Counted from the stretch's first letter, positions 17,990 to 29,607 are shown. The stretch: 64,000 nt of DNA from Prorocentrum cordatum (GCA_963575745.1 CAUYUJ010018044.1:62001-126000); one strand, 5' to 3'. The notes: generated by a model not told the origin, from the letters alone. Made by a program: numbers and translations.

Positions 17990-18955
17990 CCCGAACACAA
18001 ACATGATCGACCCACGAACCCAGAAAGGAATATAGAAATGTAAGGCATTGCAACATTTCAAAGACACCTGATTGGGCGACGGGCACATGCAATGCTGAAT
18101 GTATCGATGATGATGTACTGTGCCGACGGCTGTGCTGTGCTACGCCGTGCTGAACTGCGATGTGCCATGCCGCGATTGTGCTCTAAATAGCGTTGTGAAT
18201 CGAGTCTTCCCTGGCATCCGAGTCCTCACCGAACTGATCTGGAGCGTAAGCTCGAGCTGCCTGAGTAGATGGTAGCTGCCCCAGAACTAATCGACAGAGG
18301 GAACATGCCAGGAGGACGCGCCGCGGAACGTCCCAAGGGACGCGCCAGGCGACGTGCCAGGGGACGTGCCATGGGGACGCACCGCGGGACGTGCCAAGGG
18401 GACGCGCTACGGAACGTGCCAATGGACGTGCCGAGGGACGTGCCAGGGGACGCGCCGCACGACGTGCCAGGTGGACTCGTCACGGAAGGCGCCAAGGAAC
18501 GTGCCAAGGTGCATAGTTGAGTGTACCGATGTTGATGTACCGTGCCGACGGCTGTGCTGTGCTGGGCCGTGCTGAACTGCGATGTGCCATGCTGCAATTG
18601 TGCTCTATATAGCGTTGTGGATCGAGTCCTCCCTGGCAGCGGAGTCCTCACCGAACTGATCTGGATCGTAAGCTCGAGCTGCCTGAGCAGATGGTAGCTG
18701 CCCCAGAACTAATCGACAGAGGGAACATGGCAAGAGGACGCGCCGCGGAACGTCCCAAGGGACGCGCCAGGCGACGTGCCAGGGGACGTGCCATGGGCAC
18801 GCACCGCGGGACGTGCCAAGGGGACGCGCTACGGAACGTGCCAATGGACGTGCACCGCGCGACGTGCCAGGGGGACTCGCCACGGGACGCTCCGCGGAAC
18901 GTGCCAGGCAACATGCCAGGCTGCAGTGCTAAGGGTATCGATATTGATGTACCGT
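17990..18955 (+). repeat. Family A repeat block 1 (GGACGTGCCA-rich), two units
   Basis: Starts at ACATGATCGACCCACGAACC and holds two tandem units of about 420-500 bp. Each unit has a TGTGCTGTGCT-rich head, a unique middle (GATCGAGTCYTCC...GAACTGATCTGGA...GAGCTGCCTGAG), and a tail of about 20-bp subrepeats built on GGGACGTGCCA and GGACGCG. Open frames rich in GRA/RGT arise from the subrepeats on both strands. Confidence 0.85.
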
Positions 18956-18959
18956 GCCG

Positions 18960-19405
18960 AGGGCTGTGCTGTGCCTGGGCGACCTGGACACGTGAAAACA
19001 CGCGTTTCGCTCAAGACGTTGTCAGCACATCCTCATGCTAGACATCCGCCTGGGCAACCAGGACACGTGCAAACAAGCGTCTCGCTCGAGACATCCTCAA
19101 CAAATGCTCATGCTAGACATCCACCTGTGCGACCTGGACACGTGAAAACAAGCCTCTGGTTCGAGACATCCTCAACAAATCCACATGCTAGACATCTGTC
19201 GGGGTCACCTGGAGGCGTGAAACCAAGTGTCTCGCTCGAGACATCCTTAAGACCTGGGCACGTGAAAACAAGCAATCCACTTGAGACATCCTCAGAATTC
19301 AGGTCCCCAGGAGAGGACAATCTATAACACAAAGCAAGCGTTTCGCTCGAGACATCCTCCACAAATTCTGAGAAGAACAAGCGTTTCGCTAGAGACATCC
19401 TCAAA
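18960..19405 (+). repeat. CTCGAGACATCC repeat block 1
   Basis: Tandem units of 35-60 bp combining GACCTGGACACGTGAAAAC and TTTCGCTCGAGACATCCTC. Further blocks lie at about 22440, 25850, 27240 and 27700. Each block follows a family A block and precedes the CGCCGGCCC unit, except at 25850, where family A follows directly. Confidence 0.85.
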
Positions 19406-19407
19406 TT

Positions 19408-19545
19408 CTAATTCGCCGGCCCTACGCGACCTCGTTATTTATCGCAAAAGAAATTCGCCGGGCCTACAGCAGTCAAAACCGGGGGTCAACCTACTAAAAG
19501 AGAACCCTAGGCCTACGCAATTTCCGGGAAAAACATCACATGGTT
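19408..19545 (+). repeat. CGCCGGCCC unit, copy 1
   Basis: About 130 bp: CGCCGGCCCTACGCGACC, then CAAAAGAAATTCGCCGG, then AACCTACTAAAAGAGAACCC and a TTCCGGGAAAAA end. Found again at about 22870-22995, 27800-27925 and 27955-28040 with the same internal order. Confidence 0.85.
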
Positions 19546-19549
19546 TAGC

Positions 19550-20330
19550 AACGCCTGCTTTCAAAACAAAGCCTGCGCTCGCTCCCTTGCGTTTTTATAT
19601 GTAAACAACCCAAGGTTTTTTGTTCGACATGTTCATTCAGGTCGGCCAAATTGGCCCCTCGCACCGCATGCCAAAATCATTCGAACGCCCTTGCGCGCGT
19701 GCTGTGGTGGGCACGATCCGTTTCAAAAATAACCATGCGTGCCACGCGCGCGCGTCGGCCGCGCGCGCATGTCGAACTCGTGCCAAAACCTCCATTACCG
19801 ACGCGACGGCGCCGTCACCGTCGCCGGCGTGATCAACATCGGCGCCGTCACTGGCCTTGCCGTCGTCGCTGTCATCATCGTCACCAACTTCGCTACCATC
19901 ATCATTATTGTCATCATCATCATCACCATCGTCATCATCATCGCATCTACCGTTGTTGACATTGCCACAACACCGCGCCCGCCCAAGTCGCTGACTCGCA
20001 CTGAAGTGCCTGCTGGGAAGTGCCCAGCGGTCAGCGCCATCGCGGCCGCGTCGGCAGCGCCAAACTATCTGGCTGCGGCGTGCGCGAGCATGCGCGGGCA
20101 AGCGTGGCCGCAGAAATTCTCATCTCCAAATGAATATTAAAACCTGCTGCCCTCCCCCACCCAGGGTTAATGGATTAACGGCCCACCTTTTTTGGCATTG
20201 CAATTTACATACGAGTATGCCCAATCGATCACCCTATATATGAATTCGTACCATCCCAACCAGGCCGGAGTTCGACCCGCCCCCCTCATCTTCTGCCAAA
20301 AAACAACGCGCGCACACTCGTCAATCACAA
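19550..20330 (+). repeat. Interspersed repeat family B, copy 2
   Basis: Carries GCGCGCATGTCGAACTC, an ATC/GTC-rich block (19795-19990) encoding an Ile/Val-rich segment, a CGCGCCCGCCCAA...GAAGTGCC block, and the ATATATGAATTCGTACCATCC...GGCCGGAGTTCGACCC block (20230-20275), in the same order as copies 1 and 3. Confidence 0.7.
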
Positions 20331-20439
20331 ATCCGCCGACCCTGTCGGCGTGTGCGAGGGGCTTGGCTGTTCGAGTCGTCGTCTCCGTCGGTCGTCGTCT
20401 CCGTCGCCCCCTTTCCCTGTAGCTTCCTTCTCAAGCTCG

Positions 20440-20560
20440 TCAGCATGAGAAAAATCGAGCAGTGTCGTAATCGAGTCGAAGGGAAGCCCCTTCCCTTCGA
20501 TCTCTTCCCCAGGGGGGGGGTCCCGGGGGGGGGTGGAGGGTGGGGTGGGGGGGCAGATTC
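20440..20560 (+). repeat. Hairpin plus G-run element, copy 1
   Basis: TCGAAGGGAAG (20476-20486), loop CCC, CTTCCCTTCGA (20490-20500): a perfect 11-bp stem followed by CTCTTCCCC and long G runs with intervening C triplets. A second copy at 39400-39500 keeps the stem with one G-U pair. Confidence 0.65.
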
Positions 20561-20639
20561 GTTTTTCCTCGGGCGGCCTCGAAACCTCGAAAACACTCCA
20601 AATGAGGTCCGAATGCCCAACATGGCCCCCGAGACGGCC

Positions 20640-20935
20640 CAAGAGGGCCCCGAGTCGCCCAAAGATCGGCCGAAAACGCCCAAGATAGCCCCTAGACCGT
20701 CCAAGAAGCCTCCAAGACGTCCCAGGCCCCCTCCAAGAGACCCCCAGGAAGCCCCAAGAGGCCCCCACGAGGCTTCCAAGCGGCCCCTAAGAGCTTCCCA
20801 AGAGGCCCACAAACTACCCCCACGAGGCCCCCAAGAGCGCTCGTCGTCGTCGTCGTCGTCGTCGCCATTCAGGGTCGGCGGCACCGGCCGTAAGGCCTTC
20901 GCAATCATCATATTCCAAAAACCCCCAGCAACGTA
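20640..20935 (+). repeat. CAAGANGGCC minisatellite patch plus (CGT)n
   Basis: Degenerate 11-12 bp units of the CCAAGAGGCCCC type from 20640 to 20845, then a short GTC/CGT run (about 20846-20865) and a GGGTCGGCGGCA segment also seen near 56855. Confidence 0.85.
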
Positions 20936-21130
20936 AACACGACGAAATGCACACGCGCGCGTCGTCGCACGCGCATGCCAACATCTGTCATTCTTTATTT
21001 TTATATATACATATATAATATAAATTATAAACGAACGTTCAAAATCCAGAGTCACGAACACATTTCAAAGCAAATGGTTTCAAAGCGAAGAATTCCAAAC
21101 CAAAAACCTGCGCCCGCGCTCTGGCGAGCT
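20936..21130 (+). repeat. Family B fragment with AT-rich insert
   Basis: Starts with ACACGCGCGCGTCGTCGCACGCGCATGCC, split here for length by its own repeats, and ends in a segment resembling the CTCTGGCGAGCTCTTAAGAAA part of copy 1. A TATATAC-rich tract (21000-21030) interrupts it. No gene is seen. Confidence 0.55.
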
Positions 21131-21134
21131 CTTA

Positions 21135-22440
21135 AGAAACATGATCGACCCACGAACCCGGAAAGGAATAGAGAAATGTAAAGCATTGCAACATTTCAAA
21201 GACACCTGATTGGGCGACAGGCACATGCAATGCTGACTGTATCGATGATGATGTACTGTGCCGAGGGCTGTGCTGTGCTACGCCGTGCTGAACTGCGATG
21301 TGCCATGCCGCGATTGTGCTCTATATAGCGTTGTGGATCGAGTCCTCCCTGGCATCCGAGTCCTCACCGAACTGATCTGGAGCGTAAGCTCGAGCTGCCT
21401 GAGCAGATGGTAGCTGCCCCAGAACTAATCGACAGAGGGAACATGCCAAGAGGACGCGCCGCGGAACGTCCCAAGGGACGCGCCAGGCGACGTGCCAGGG
21501 GACGTGCCATGGGGACGCACCGCGGGACGTGCCAAGGGGACGCGCTACGGAACGTGCCAATGGACGTGCCGAGGGACGTGCCAGGGGACGCGCCGCGCGA
21601 CGTGCCAAGTGGACTCGCCACGGAACGCGCCAAGGAACGTGCCAAGGTGCATAGTTGAGTGTATCGATCTTGATGTACCGTGCCGACGGCTGTGCTGTGC
21701 TGGGCCGTGCTGAACTGCGATGTGCCATGCCGCCATTGTGCTCTATATAGCGTTGTGGATCGAGTCCTCCCTGGCATCCGAGTCCTCACCGAACTGATCT
21801 GGATCGTAAGCTCGAGCTGCCTGAGCAGATGGTAGCTGCCCCAGAACTAATCGACAGAGGGAACATGCCAAGAGGACGCGCCGCGGAACGTCCCAAGGGA
21901 CGCGCCAGGCGACGTGCCAGGGGACGTGCCATGGGGACGCACCGCGGGACGTGCCAAGGGGACGCGCTACGGAACGTGCCAATGGACGTGCCGACGTGCC
22001 AGGGGACGCGCCGCGCGACGTGCCAGGTGGACTCGCCACGGAACGCGCGAAGGAAAGTGCCAAGGTGCATAGTTGACTGTATCGATCTTGATGTACCGTG
22101 CCGACGGCTGTGCTGTGCTGGGCCGTGCTGAACTGCGGATCGAGTCCTCCCTGGCATCCGAGTCCTCACCGAACTGATCTGGATCGTAAGCTCGAGCTGC
22201 CTGAGCAGATGGTAGCTGGACAAACGTGCCGCCAGGCGACTTGCCAGGGGACGTGCCATGGGCACGCACCGCGGGACGTGCCAAGGGGACGCGCTACGGA
22301 ACGTGCCAATGGACGTGCACCGCGCGACGTGCCAAGGGGACTCGCCACGGGACACTGCGGAACGTGCCAGGCAACATGCCAGGCTGCAATGCTAAGGGTA
22401 TCAGTATTGATGTACCGTGCCGAGGGCTGTGCTGTGCCTG
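21135..22440 (+). repeat. Family A repeat block 2, three units
   Basis: Begins with AACATGATCGACCCACGAAC at about 21138 and holds three head-to-tail units. The third is truncated internally (the middle is joined to GACAAACGTGCCGCC near 22218). It is very similar to block 1, including the TATATAGCGTTGTGGATCG string. Confidence 0.85.
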
Positions 22441-22995
22441 GGCGACCTGGACACGTGAAAACACGCGTTTCGCTCAAGGCGTTGTCAGCATATCCTCATG
22501 CTAGACATCCGCCTGGGCAAACTGGACACGTGCAAACAAGCGTCTCGCTCGAGACATCCTCAACACATGCTCATGCTGGACATCCGCCTGGGCGACCTGG
22601 ACACGTGAAAACAAGCCTCTTGTTCGAGACATCCTCAACAAATCCTCATGCGAGACATCCACCTGTGCGACCTGGAAGCGTGAAACCAAGCGTCTCGCTC
22701 GAGACATCCTCAAGACCTGGGCACGTGAAAACAAGCAATCCACTTGAGAGATCCTCATAATTCAGGTCCCCAGGAGAGGACAGTCTAAAACACAAAACAA
22801 GCGTTTCGCTCGAGACATCCTCAACCAATTCTGAAAACAAGCGTTTCGCTAGAGACATCCTCAAACTTTAATTCGCCGGCCCTACGCGACCTCGTTATTA
22901 ATAGCAAAAGAAATTTGCCGGCCCTACAGCCGTCAAAACCGGGGGTAAACCTAATAAAAGAGAACCCTGGGCCTACGCCCTTTCCGGGAAAAAAA
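22440..22995 (+). repeat. CTCGAGACATCC block 2 and CGCCGGCCC unit, copy 2
   Basis: CTCGAGACATCC units at 22450-22860 followed directly by the CGCCGGCCC unit (22870-22995). Order and sequence closely parallel 18960-19545, which indicates a large duplicated block. Confidence 0.85.
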
Positions 22996-24215
22996 CAATG
23001 TTCCTAACAGGGGCCTCTCGCGCGCGCATGCCGAAATCGTTCGAACGCCCCTGCGCGAGTGCTGTCGCAAGAACTCATGGCCAACTATGTGACGACGTGT
23101 GCGCGCGCGTCGTCGCGTGGGATGCCGAAATCCTAAAGCAATTCTCAGGTTTCGTAGGGATGTCAAAAAACGAGTGTCTCACAAGCATATCAAAACACGC
23201 GGTTTTGCAACATCATATTTCCTTCAACAAAGACTGTGCTCGTGGTCTGGCGAATATCTATATGTATGTAGGTATATACATACATGCGTATATTTAATTT
23301 ATGAATAAAAACAGCATTGGTTCTCCCACCATGTTCATCAACTTCTGCCAAACGAACCTCTCGCGCCGCATGTCGAACTCATTCGAACGCCCCTGCGTGC
23401 GTGTTGTGAGGAGGGGGGTGCGATCCGTTTCAAAACATCCCACGCGGGCCACTCGCGCCGACGCATGTCGAACTCCTCTCCATCTCCGACTCGAAGACAT
23501 AATCATCGTTGTCGGCGGGCGTGATCAAAATCGGCGCCGCCATTGGCCTTCCCGTCGCAATCGCCACCAACGTTACTATCATCGCTACCCTCATTATCGT
23601 GTCTACTGTTGTTGGCGTCGCCATCTACCGCGCCCGCCCAACTCACCGAATCGAGCTGAAGTGCCCGCTGGGAAGTGCCCAGCAGTCAGCGCTACCGCGG
23701 CCGCGTCGGTCGTGCCAAACTATCTGGCCGCGGCGCGCGCGAGCATGCGCGGGCTAGCGCTGCCGCAGAGATGCGCCAGCCAACTCCAAGCATTCATCGC
23801 AATCGCCGCCGCATGGGTTTTGCAAACCAATCGGACTTGTCAGCTCGTTTATTCCCATTGTTTTGAAAAAAAAGAATAGACTCGACCCCCACCCCGCAGC
23901 GTTATCGGCCCCCCTTTCGGGTATGTAAATCATATATGATTCTGACCACATGTCCATCCTAAATATGAATTTACACTATCCCAGGGGGGCCGGTATCGAC
24001 CCCCCTGAGGTTCCCTTGTAAAGAAAACGATACGCGGGGACATCCTTTGTTCTAGCATAACACTTTTTCGCAATTCCCTTGCAGAACATGTGACGAAGTG
24101 CGCGCGCGCGCCGTCGCGCGCGCATTCCGGAATCCTTCAAAAACTTTCGGTGTCGGAAGGATTCCGCGATCGAGTTCTCTAAAAACAGAAAAAAAGGTTT
24201 CGCAACACGGATTAG
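22996..24215 (+). repeat. Interspersed repeat family B, copies 3 and 4 (partial)
   Basis: Repeats the GCGCGCATGCCGAAATC blocks (23025, 23100), the ATC/GTC-rich block (23500-23640), the CGCGCCCGCCCAACTC...AAGTGCC block, and the AATATGAATTTACACTATCC...GGCCGGTATCGACCC block (23955-24005). A partial further copy follows at 24060-24215 (GCGCGCGCCGTCGCGCGCGC, then TTCGGTGTCGGAAGGATTCC). No gene is recognised. Confidence 0.65.
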
Positions 24216-24219
24216 CTAA

Positions 24220-25620
24220 AACATGATCGACCCACGAACCCGGAAAGGAATCTAGAAATGTAAGACATGGCAACGTTTCAAAGACACCTGATTTGGCGAC
24301 GGGCAAATGCAATGCTTAGTGTATCGACCTTGATGTACCGTGCCGAGGGCTGTGCTGTGCTGTGCCGTGCTGAATTGCGATGTGCCATGCCACGAGTGTG
24401 CTCTATAGCGTTGTGGATCGAGTCCTCCTTTGCATCCGAGTCCTGACCGAACTGATCTGGATCTTAAGCTCGAGCTGCCTAAGCACATAACTAGTAGCTG
24501 CCCCAGAGTTGATTGACAAGGGAACATGCCAGGAGGACGCGCCGCAGAACGTCCCAAGGGACGCGCCAGGCGACGTGCCAGGGGACGTGCCATGGGGTCG
24601 CACCGCGGGACGTGCCAAGGGGACGCGCTACGGAATGTGCCAATGGACGTGCCACGGGACGTGCCAAGAGACGCACCAAGCGAGGTGTCAGGGGACGTGC
24701 CACGGGGACGCACCGCGGGACGTGCCAAGGGGACGCGCTACGGAACGTGCCAATGGACGTGCCACGGGACGTGCCAGGGGACGCGCCGCGCGACGTGCCA
24801 GGGGGACTCGCCACAGGACGCGCCACGGAACGTGCCAAAGAACGTGCCAAGTTGCAATGCTGAGTGAGTGTATCGATCTTGATGTACCGTGCCGCGGGCT
24901 GTGCTGTGCTGCGCCGTGCTGAACTGCGATGTGCCACGTGACGATTGTGCTCTATAGCGTTGTGGATCGAGTCATCCTTTGCATCCGAGTCCTGACCGAA
25001 CTGATCTGGATCTTAAGCTCGAGCTGCATGAGCACATAGTAGCTGCCCCAGAGCTTATTCACGGGGGGCATGCTAGGAAGACGCGCCGCCGAAAGTTCCA
25101 AGGGACGCGCCAGACGACGTGCCAGGGGACGTGCCATGGGGACGCACCGCGGGACGTGCCAAGGGGACGCGCTACGGAACGTGCCAATGCATTATGGACG
25201 TGCCACGGGACGTGCCAGGGGACGCGCCGCGCGACGTGCCAGGGGGACTCGCCACAGGACGCGCCACGGAACGTGCCAAAGAACGTGCCAAGTTGCAATG
25301 CTGAGTGAGTGTACCGATCTTGATGTAATGTGCCGAGGGCTGTGCTGTGCTGCGCCGTGCTGAACTGCGATGTGCCATGCCGCGATTGTGCTCTACAGCG
25401 TTGTGGATCAAGTCCTCCGTTGCATCCGAGTCCTGACCGAACTGATCTGGATCTTAAGCTCGAGCTGCCTGAGCACATAGTCCACGAAGTAGCTGCCGCA
25501 GGAAGACGCGCCGCGGAACGTTCCAACGGACGCGCCAGGCGACGTGCCAGGGGACGTGCCACGGGGACGCACCGCGAGACGTGCCAAGGGGACGCGCTAC
25601 AGAACGTGCTGGGGACAAGC
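24220..25620 (+). repeat. Family A repeat block 3, three units
   Basis: Starts with AAACATGATCGACCCACGAA near 24221. Two units are longer because the GGACGTGCCA tail is itself expanded (24530-24850). The third ends at the junction GAACGTGCTGGGGACAAGCG, which is reused at 27230. Confidence 0.85.
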
Positions 25621-25830
25621 GTCGTGTTGGTGGCCTGGACACGTAAAAACACGGTGCCAGCTCGGGACAACCATGAGAGATACCCCCTGGGTGGCCTGGA
25701 CACGTAAAACACGTGGTTCCAGCTCGGGACAATCATGTTAGAGATCTCCCTGGGTGGCCTGAGCATGAAAAAACACGTGGTTCCAGCTCGGGACAGCCAT
25801 GTTAGATACCCCTCTGCGTGACTTGGATAC
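25621..25830 (+). repeat. 59-bp tandem repeat, about 3.5 copies
   Basis: Units of GTGGCCTGGACACGTAAAA then CCAGCTCGGGACAACCATG and AGATACCCC. The GGCCTGGACACGT core resembles the GACCTGGACACGTG core of the CTCGAGACATCC blocks, so this is probably a local expansion of a variant. Confidence 0.8.
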
Positions 25831-25839
25831 GCTGAATTC

Positions 25840-26375
25840 GCGCTCCCGTTCGAGACATCCTCACAACGTCTTCCCTGGAGAGGCCCCCAAAGCGCACCCC
25901 CCTGTTCAGAGCAAGAAGCCATCACTTTTCCTCATAATTCGGCGTTGGGCCCGACGCCATGTTAGATACCCCAACTCTGCAAAACCAGCGTTTCGCTCGA
26001 GACATACTCAACAAATTCTGAAAAGCAAGCGTTCCGCTCGAGACATCCCCCAACTCTGCAAAACCAGCGTTTCGCTCGAGACATCCTCAACAAATTATGA
26101 AAACAAGCGTTTCGCTCGAGACATCCTGCCAAAATCCCAAGACATCTAAATTCCTGCGCGCGGGACGCGGCACGCGCGAGACATCCTCAGAATTCCTGCG
26201 CGAGGGGCGCTTTTCCGTGTCGCGGGGGCGCTTTTCCGTGTCGCGGTCGGCTCTGCAAAACCAGCGTTTCGCTCGAGACATCCTCAACAAATTCTGAAAC
26301 CAAGCGTTTCGCTCGAGACATCCCCAACTCTGCAAAACCAGCATTTCGCTCGAGACATCCTCAACACATTCTGAA
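25840..26375 (+). repeat. CTCGAGACATCC block 3
   Basis: About eight copies of a unit built on CAGCGTTTCGCTCGAGACAT with CAACAAATTCTGAAAA linkers. It includes a CTGCGCGCGGGACGCGGCAC variant (26155-26250) that also occurs in the 27.24-27.75 kb block. Confidence 0.85.
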
Positions 26376-26379
26376 AAAC

Positions 26380-27235
26380 ATGATCGACCCACGAACCCGG
26401 AAAGGAATATAGAAATGTAACGCATGGCAGCGTTTTCAAAGACACCTGATTGGGTGACGGGCAAATGCAATGCTGATGTATCGATCTTGATGTACCGTGC
26501 CGAGGGCTGTGCTGTGCTACACCGTGCTGAATTGCGATGTGCCATGCCGCGGTTGTGCTCTATAGCGTCGTGGATCGAGTCTTCCTTTGCATCCGAGTCC
26601 TGACCGAACTGATCTGGATCTTAAGCTCGAGCTGCCTGAACAAATATTAGCTGCCCCAGAGCTAATGGACAAGGGGGCATGCCAGGAGGACGCGCCGCGA
26701 AACGTCCCAAGGGACGCGCCAGGCGGCGTGCCAGGGGACGTGCCATGGGGTCGCACCGCCGGACGTGCCAAGGGGACGCGCTACGGAACGTGCCAATGGA
26801 TGTGCCACGGAATGTGCCAGGGGACGCGCCACGCGACGTGCCAGGGGGACTCGCCAAAGGACGCCCCACGGAACGTGCCAAGGAACGTGCCAAGTTGCAA
26901 TGCTGAGTGTATCGATCTTGATGTACCGTGCCGAAATCTGTGCTGTGCTGCGCCGTGCTGAATTGCGTGTGCCATGAATTGCGATGTGCCATGCCGCGAT
27001 TGTGCTCTGATCTCGTGGATCGAGTCCTCTATCCGAGTAGACCGAACTGATCTGGATCTTAAGCTCGAGCTGCCTGAACACATAGTAGCTGCCCCAGAGC
27101 TAATTGACAAGGGGACATGCCAGGAGGACGCGACGCGGAACGTCTCAAGGGACCCGCCAAGCGACGTGCCAAGGGACGTGCCATGGGGACGCACCGCGGG
27201 ACGTGCCAAGGGGACGCGCTACGGAACGTGCTGGG
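26380..27235 (+). repeat. Family A repeat block 4, two units
   Basis: Begins AAAACATGATCGACCCACGA near 26379. Two units follow. The second has a shortened head (GCTCTGATCTCGTGGATCG) and ends at the same GAACGTGCTGGGGACAAGCG junction as block 3. Confidence 0.85.
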
Positions 27236-27239
27236 GACA

Positions 27240-28050
27240 AGCGTTTCGCTCGAGACATCCTGCCAACATCCTCAGAATTCCTGCGCGCGGGACGCGACAC
27301 GCGCGAGACATCCTCAAAATTCTTGCGAGCGGGACGTGAAAACAAGCATTTCGCCTGAGACATCCTCTGAATTCTGGACCTCCCACGAGGACCTCCACGA
27401 GGCCCCCGCTCGAGACATCCTCCAATTTTGCAAAACCAGCGTTTCGCTCGAAACGTCTTCAACAAATTATGAAAGACAAGCATTTCGCTCGAGACATCCT
27501 GCCAAAATTCAAGGACATCCTGGCAAAACGAACGAATTAGTCGAGACATCCTCGAAATTCCTGCGCGCGGGACGCGGCACGCGCGAAACATCATCGGAAT
27601 TCCTGCGCGCGGGGCGCTTTTCAGCGCCGCGGTCGGCTCTGCAAAACCAGCGTTTCGCTCGAGACATCCTCAACAAATTCTGAAAACAAGCGTTTCGCTC
27701 GAGACATCCCCAACTCTGCAAAACCAGCGTTTCGCTCGAGACATCCTTACATCCTTAACAAATTCTGAAAAAAAAACGTTTCGCTAGGGACATCCTCAAA
27801 AATAATTCCGCCGGCCCTACGCGACCTCGTAATTTATCGCAAACTAATTTCGCCGGCCCAAGTCGCAGGGGGGCCGGGGGGTTAACCTACGAAAAGAGAA
27901 CCCTGGGCCCGCGCCCTTTCCGGGAACAAGCGTTTCGCTCGAGACATCCTCAAAAATAATTTCGCCGGCCCAAGTCGCAAGGGGGCCGGGGGGTTAACCT
28001 ACTAAAAGAGAACCCTGGGCCCGCGCCCTTTCCGGGAAAAACTTACGCGC
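27240..28050 (+). repeat. CTCGAGACATCC block 4 and two CGCCGGCCC units
   Basis: CTCGAGACATCC units fill 27240-27790. Two CGCCGGCCC units follow (27800-27925 and 27955-28040), separated by a single GTTTCGCTCGAGACATCC copy. Both keep GGGGGGTTAACCTAC and AGAGAACCCTGGGCCC. Confidence 0.85.
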
Positions 28051-28064
28051 GAGCTTTTTTTTAA

Positions 28065-28195
28065 CTTATTTTTTTTTTTTCCCAACCCTCCTGCGTTGGG
28101 TTCTCGTTTTGAATACGGCACTGCTCGCGCGCCTCGTTTCTTCCTTCCCGCCCCTCTCTTCCCCCTTGCCTTTTGCCTCGCTCGTCGCTGCGTGC
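28065..28195 (-). repeat. Purine-rich boundary element, copy 1 (inverted)
   Basis: Read on the minus strand: a G/A-rich stretch, then AGTGCCGTATTCAAAACGAG, then AACCCAAC and GGGTTGGGAAAA. The same order is found on the plus strand at 31740-31850 and 33635-33740. It directly abuts the 102-bp satellite. Confidence 0.7.
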
Positions 28196-29607
28196 CAGCT
28201 GGGGGGCTGCGATCTGTGAAACTTCCGCCACTTTCGAAGCCAGTTGGGGGGCCCAGCACACTGGGTACTCACCGCAGACTCAAATGGAACCCCGCCATCC
28301 CTGGGGGGCTGCGATCTGTGAAACTGTCGCCACTTTCGAGGCCTGCTGGGGGGGCCAGTACAGTGGGCACTCACCGCAAACTCAAATGGGACCTCGCCAT
28401 CCCTGGGGGGCTGCGATCTGTGAAACTGTCGCCACTTTCGAGGGCTGCTGAGGGGCCCAGCACAGTGGGTACTCACCGCAAGCTCAAATGGGACCTCGCC
28501 ATCCCTGGGGGGCTGCGATTTGTGAAACTGTCGCCACTTTCGAAGCCTGCTGGGGGGCCCAGCACAGTGGGTACTCACCGCAGACTCAAATGGGACCTCG
28601 CCATCCCTGGGGGACTGCGATCTGTGAAACTGTCGCCAATTTCGAGGGCTGCTGAAGGCGCCCAGCACAGTGGGTACTCACCGCAAACTCAAATGGGACC
28701 TCGCCATCCCTGGGGGGCTGCGATCTGTGAATCTGTCGCCACTTTCGAGGCCTGCTGGGGGGCCCAGCACAGTGGGTACCCACCGCAGACTCGAATGAGA
28801 CCTCGCCATCCCTGGTGGGCTGCGATCTGTGAAACTGTCGCCACTTTCGAGGGCTGCTGAAGGGGCCCAGCACAGTGGGCACTCACCGCAGACTCAAATT
28901 GGGACCTCGCCATCCCTGGGGGGCTGCGATCTGTGAAACTGTCGCCACTTTCGAGGCCTGCTGTGGGGCCCAGCACAGTGGGTACTCACCGCAGACTCAA
29001 ATTTGACCTCGCCATCCTTGGGGGGCTGCGATCTGTGAAACTGTCGCCACTTTCGAGGGCTGCTGAGGGGCCCATCACAGTGGGTACTCACCGCAGAATC
29101 AAATGGGACCTCGCCATCCCTGGGGGGGGGTGCGATCTTTGAAACTGTCGCCGCTTTCGAGGGCTGCTGAGGGGCCCAGCACAGTGGGTACCCACCGCAG
29201 ACTCAAATGGGACCTCGCCATCCCTGGGGGGCTGCGGTCTGTAAAACTCTCGCCACTTTCGAGGCCTGCTGGGGGGCCCAGCACAGTGGGTACTCACCGC
29301 AGACTCAAATTTGACCTCGCCATCCCTGGGGGGCTGCGATCTGTGAAACTGTCGCCACTTTCGAGGGCTGCTGAAGGGGCCCAGCACAGTGGGTACCCAC
29401 ACGCAAATTAAATTTAGACCTCGCCATCCCTGGGGGGCTGCGATCTGCGAAACTGTCGCCACTTTCGAGGTCTGCTGGGGGGCCAAGCACAGTGACGCCA
29501 CACGCAGATTCAAATTGGACCTCGCCATCCCTGGGGGGCTGCGATCTGTGAAACTGTCGCCACTTTCGAGGCCTGCTTGCGGGGCCCAGCACACTGACGC
29601 CTCCCAA
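28196..29607 (+). repeat. 102-bp satellite, about 14 copies
   Basis: Regular head-to-tail units with starts at 28201, 28303, 28405, 28507 and 28609. Each reads GGGGGGCTGCGATCTGTGAA, then CTGTCGCCACTTTCGAGG, then CCCAGCACAGTGGG and CTCACCGCAGACTC. Because 102 is divisible by three, open frames run across several units on both strands; they are not evidence of protein coding. Confidence 0.95.

Noticed and set aside
17010-18035. 341-codon plus-strand ORF
   Set aside because: It crosses family B repeats and an ATC/GTC tract, and the corresponding parts of other copies are broken.
18140-18235. pol III B-box-like GGATCGAGTCC in family A as evidence of a SINE
   Set aside because: One mismatch to the B-box, but no A-box at the right distance. 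Not enough to call a SINE.
28096-28860. 254-codon ORF over the 102-bp satellite
   Set aside because: Several frames on both strands are open because the unit is a multiple of three and lacks stops. There is no start context or non-repeat domain.
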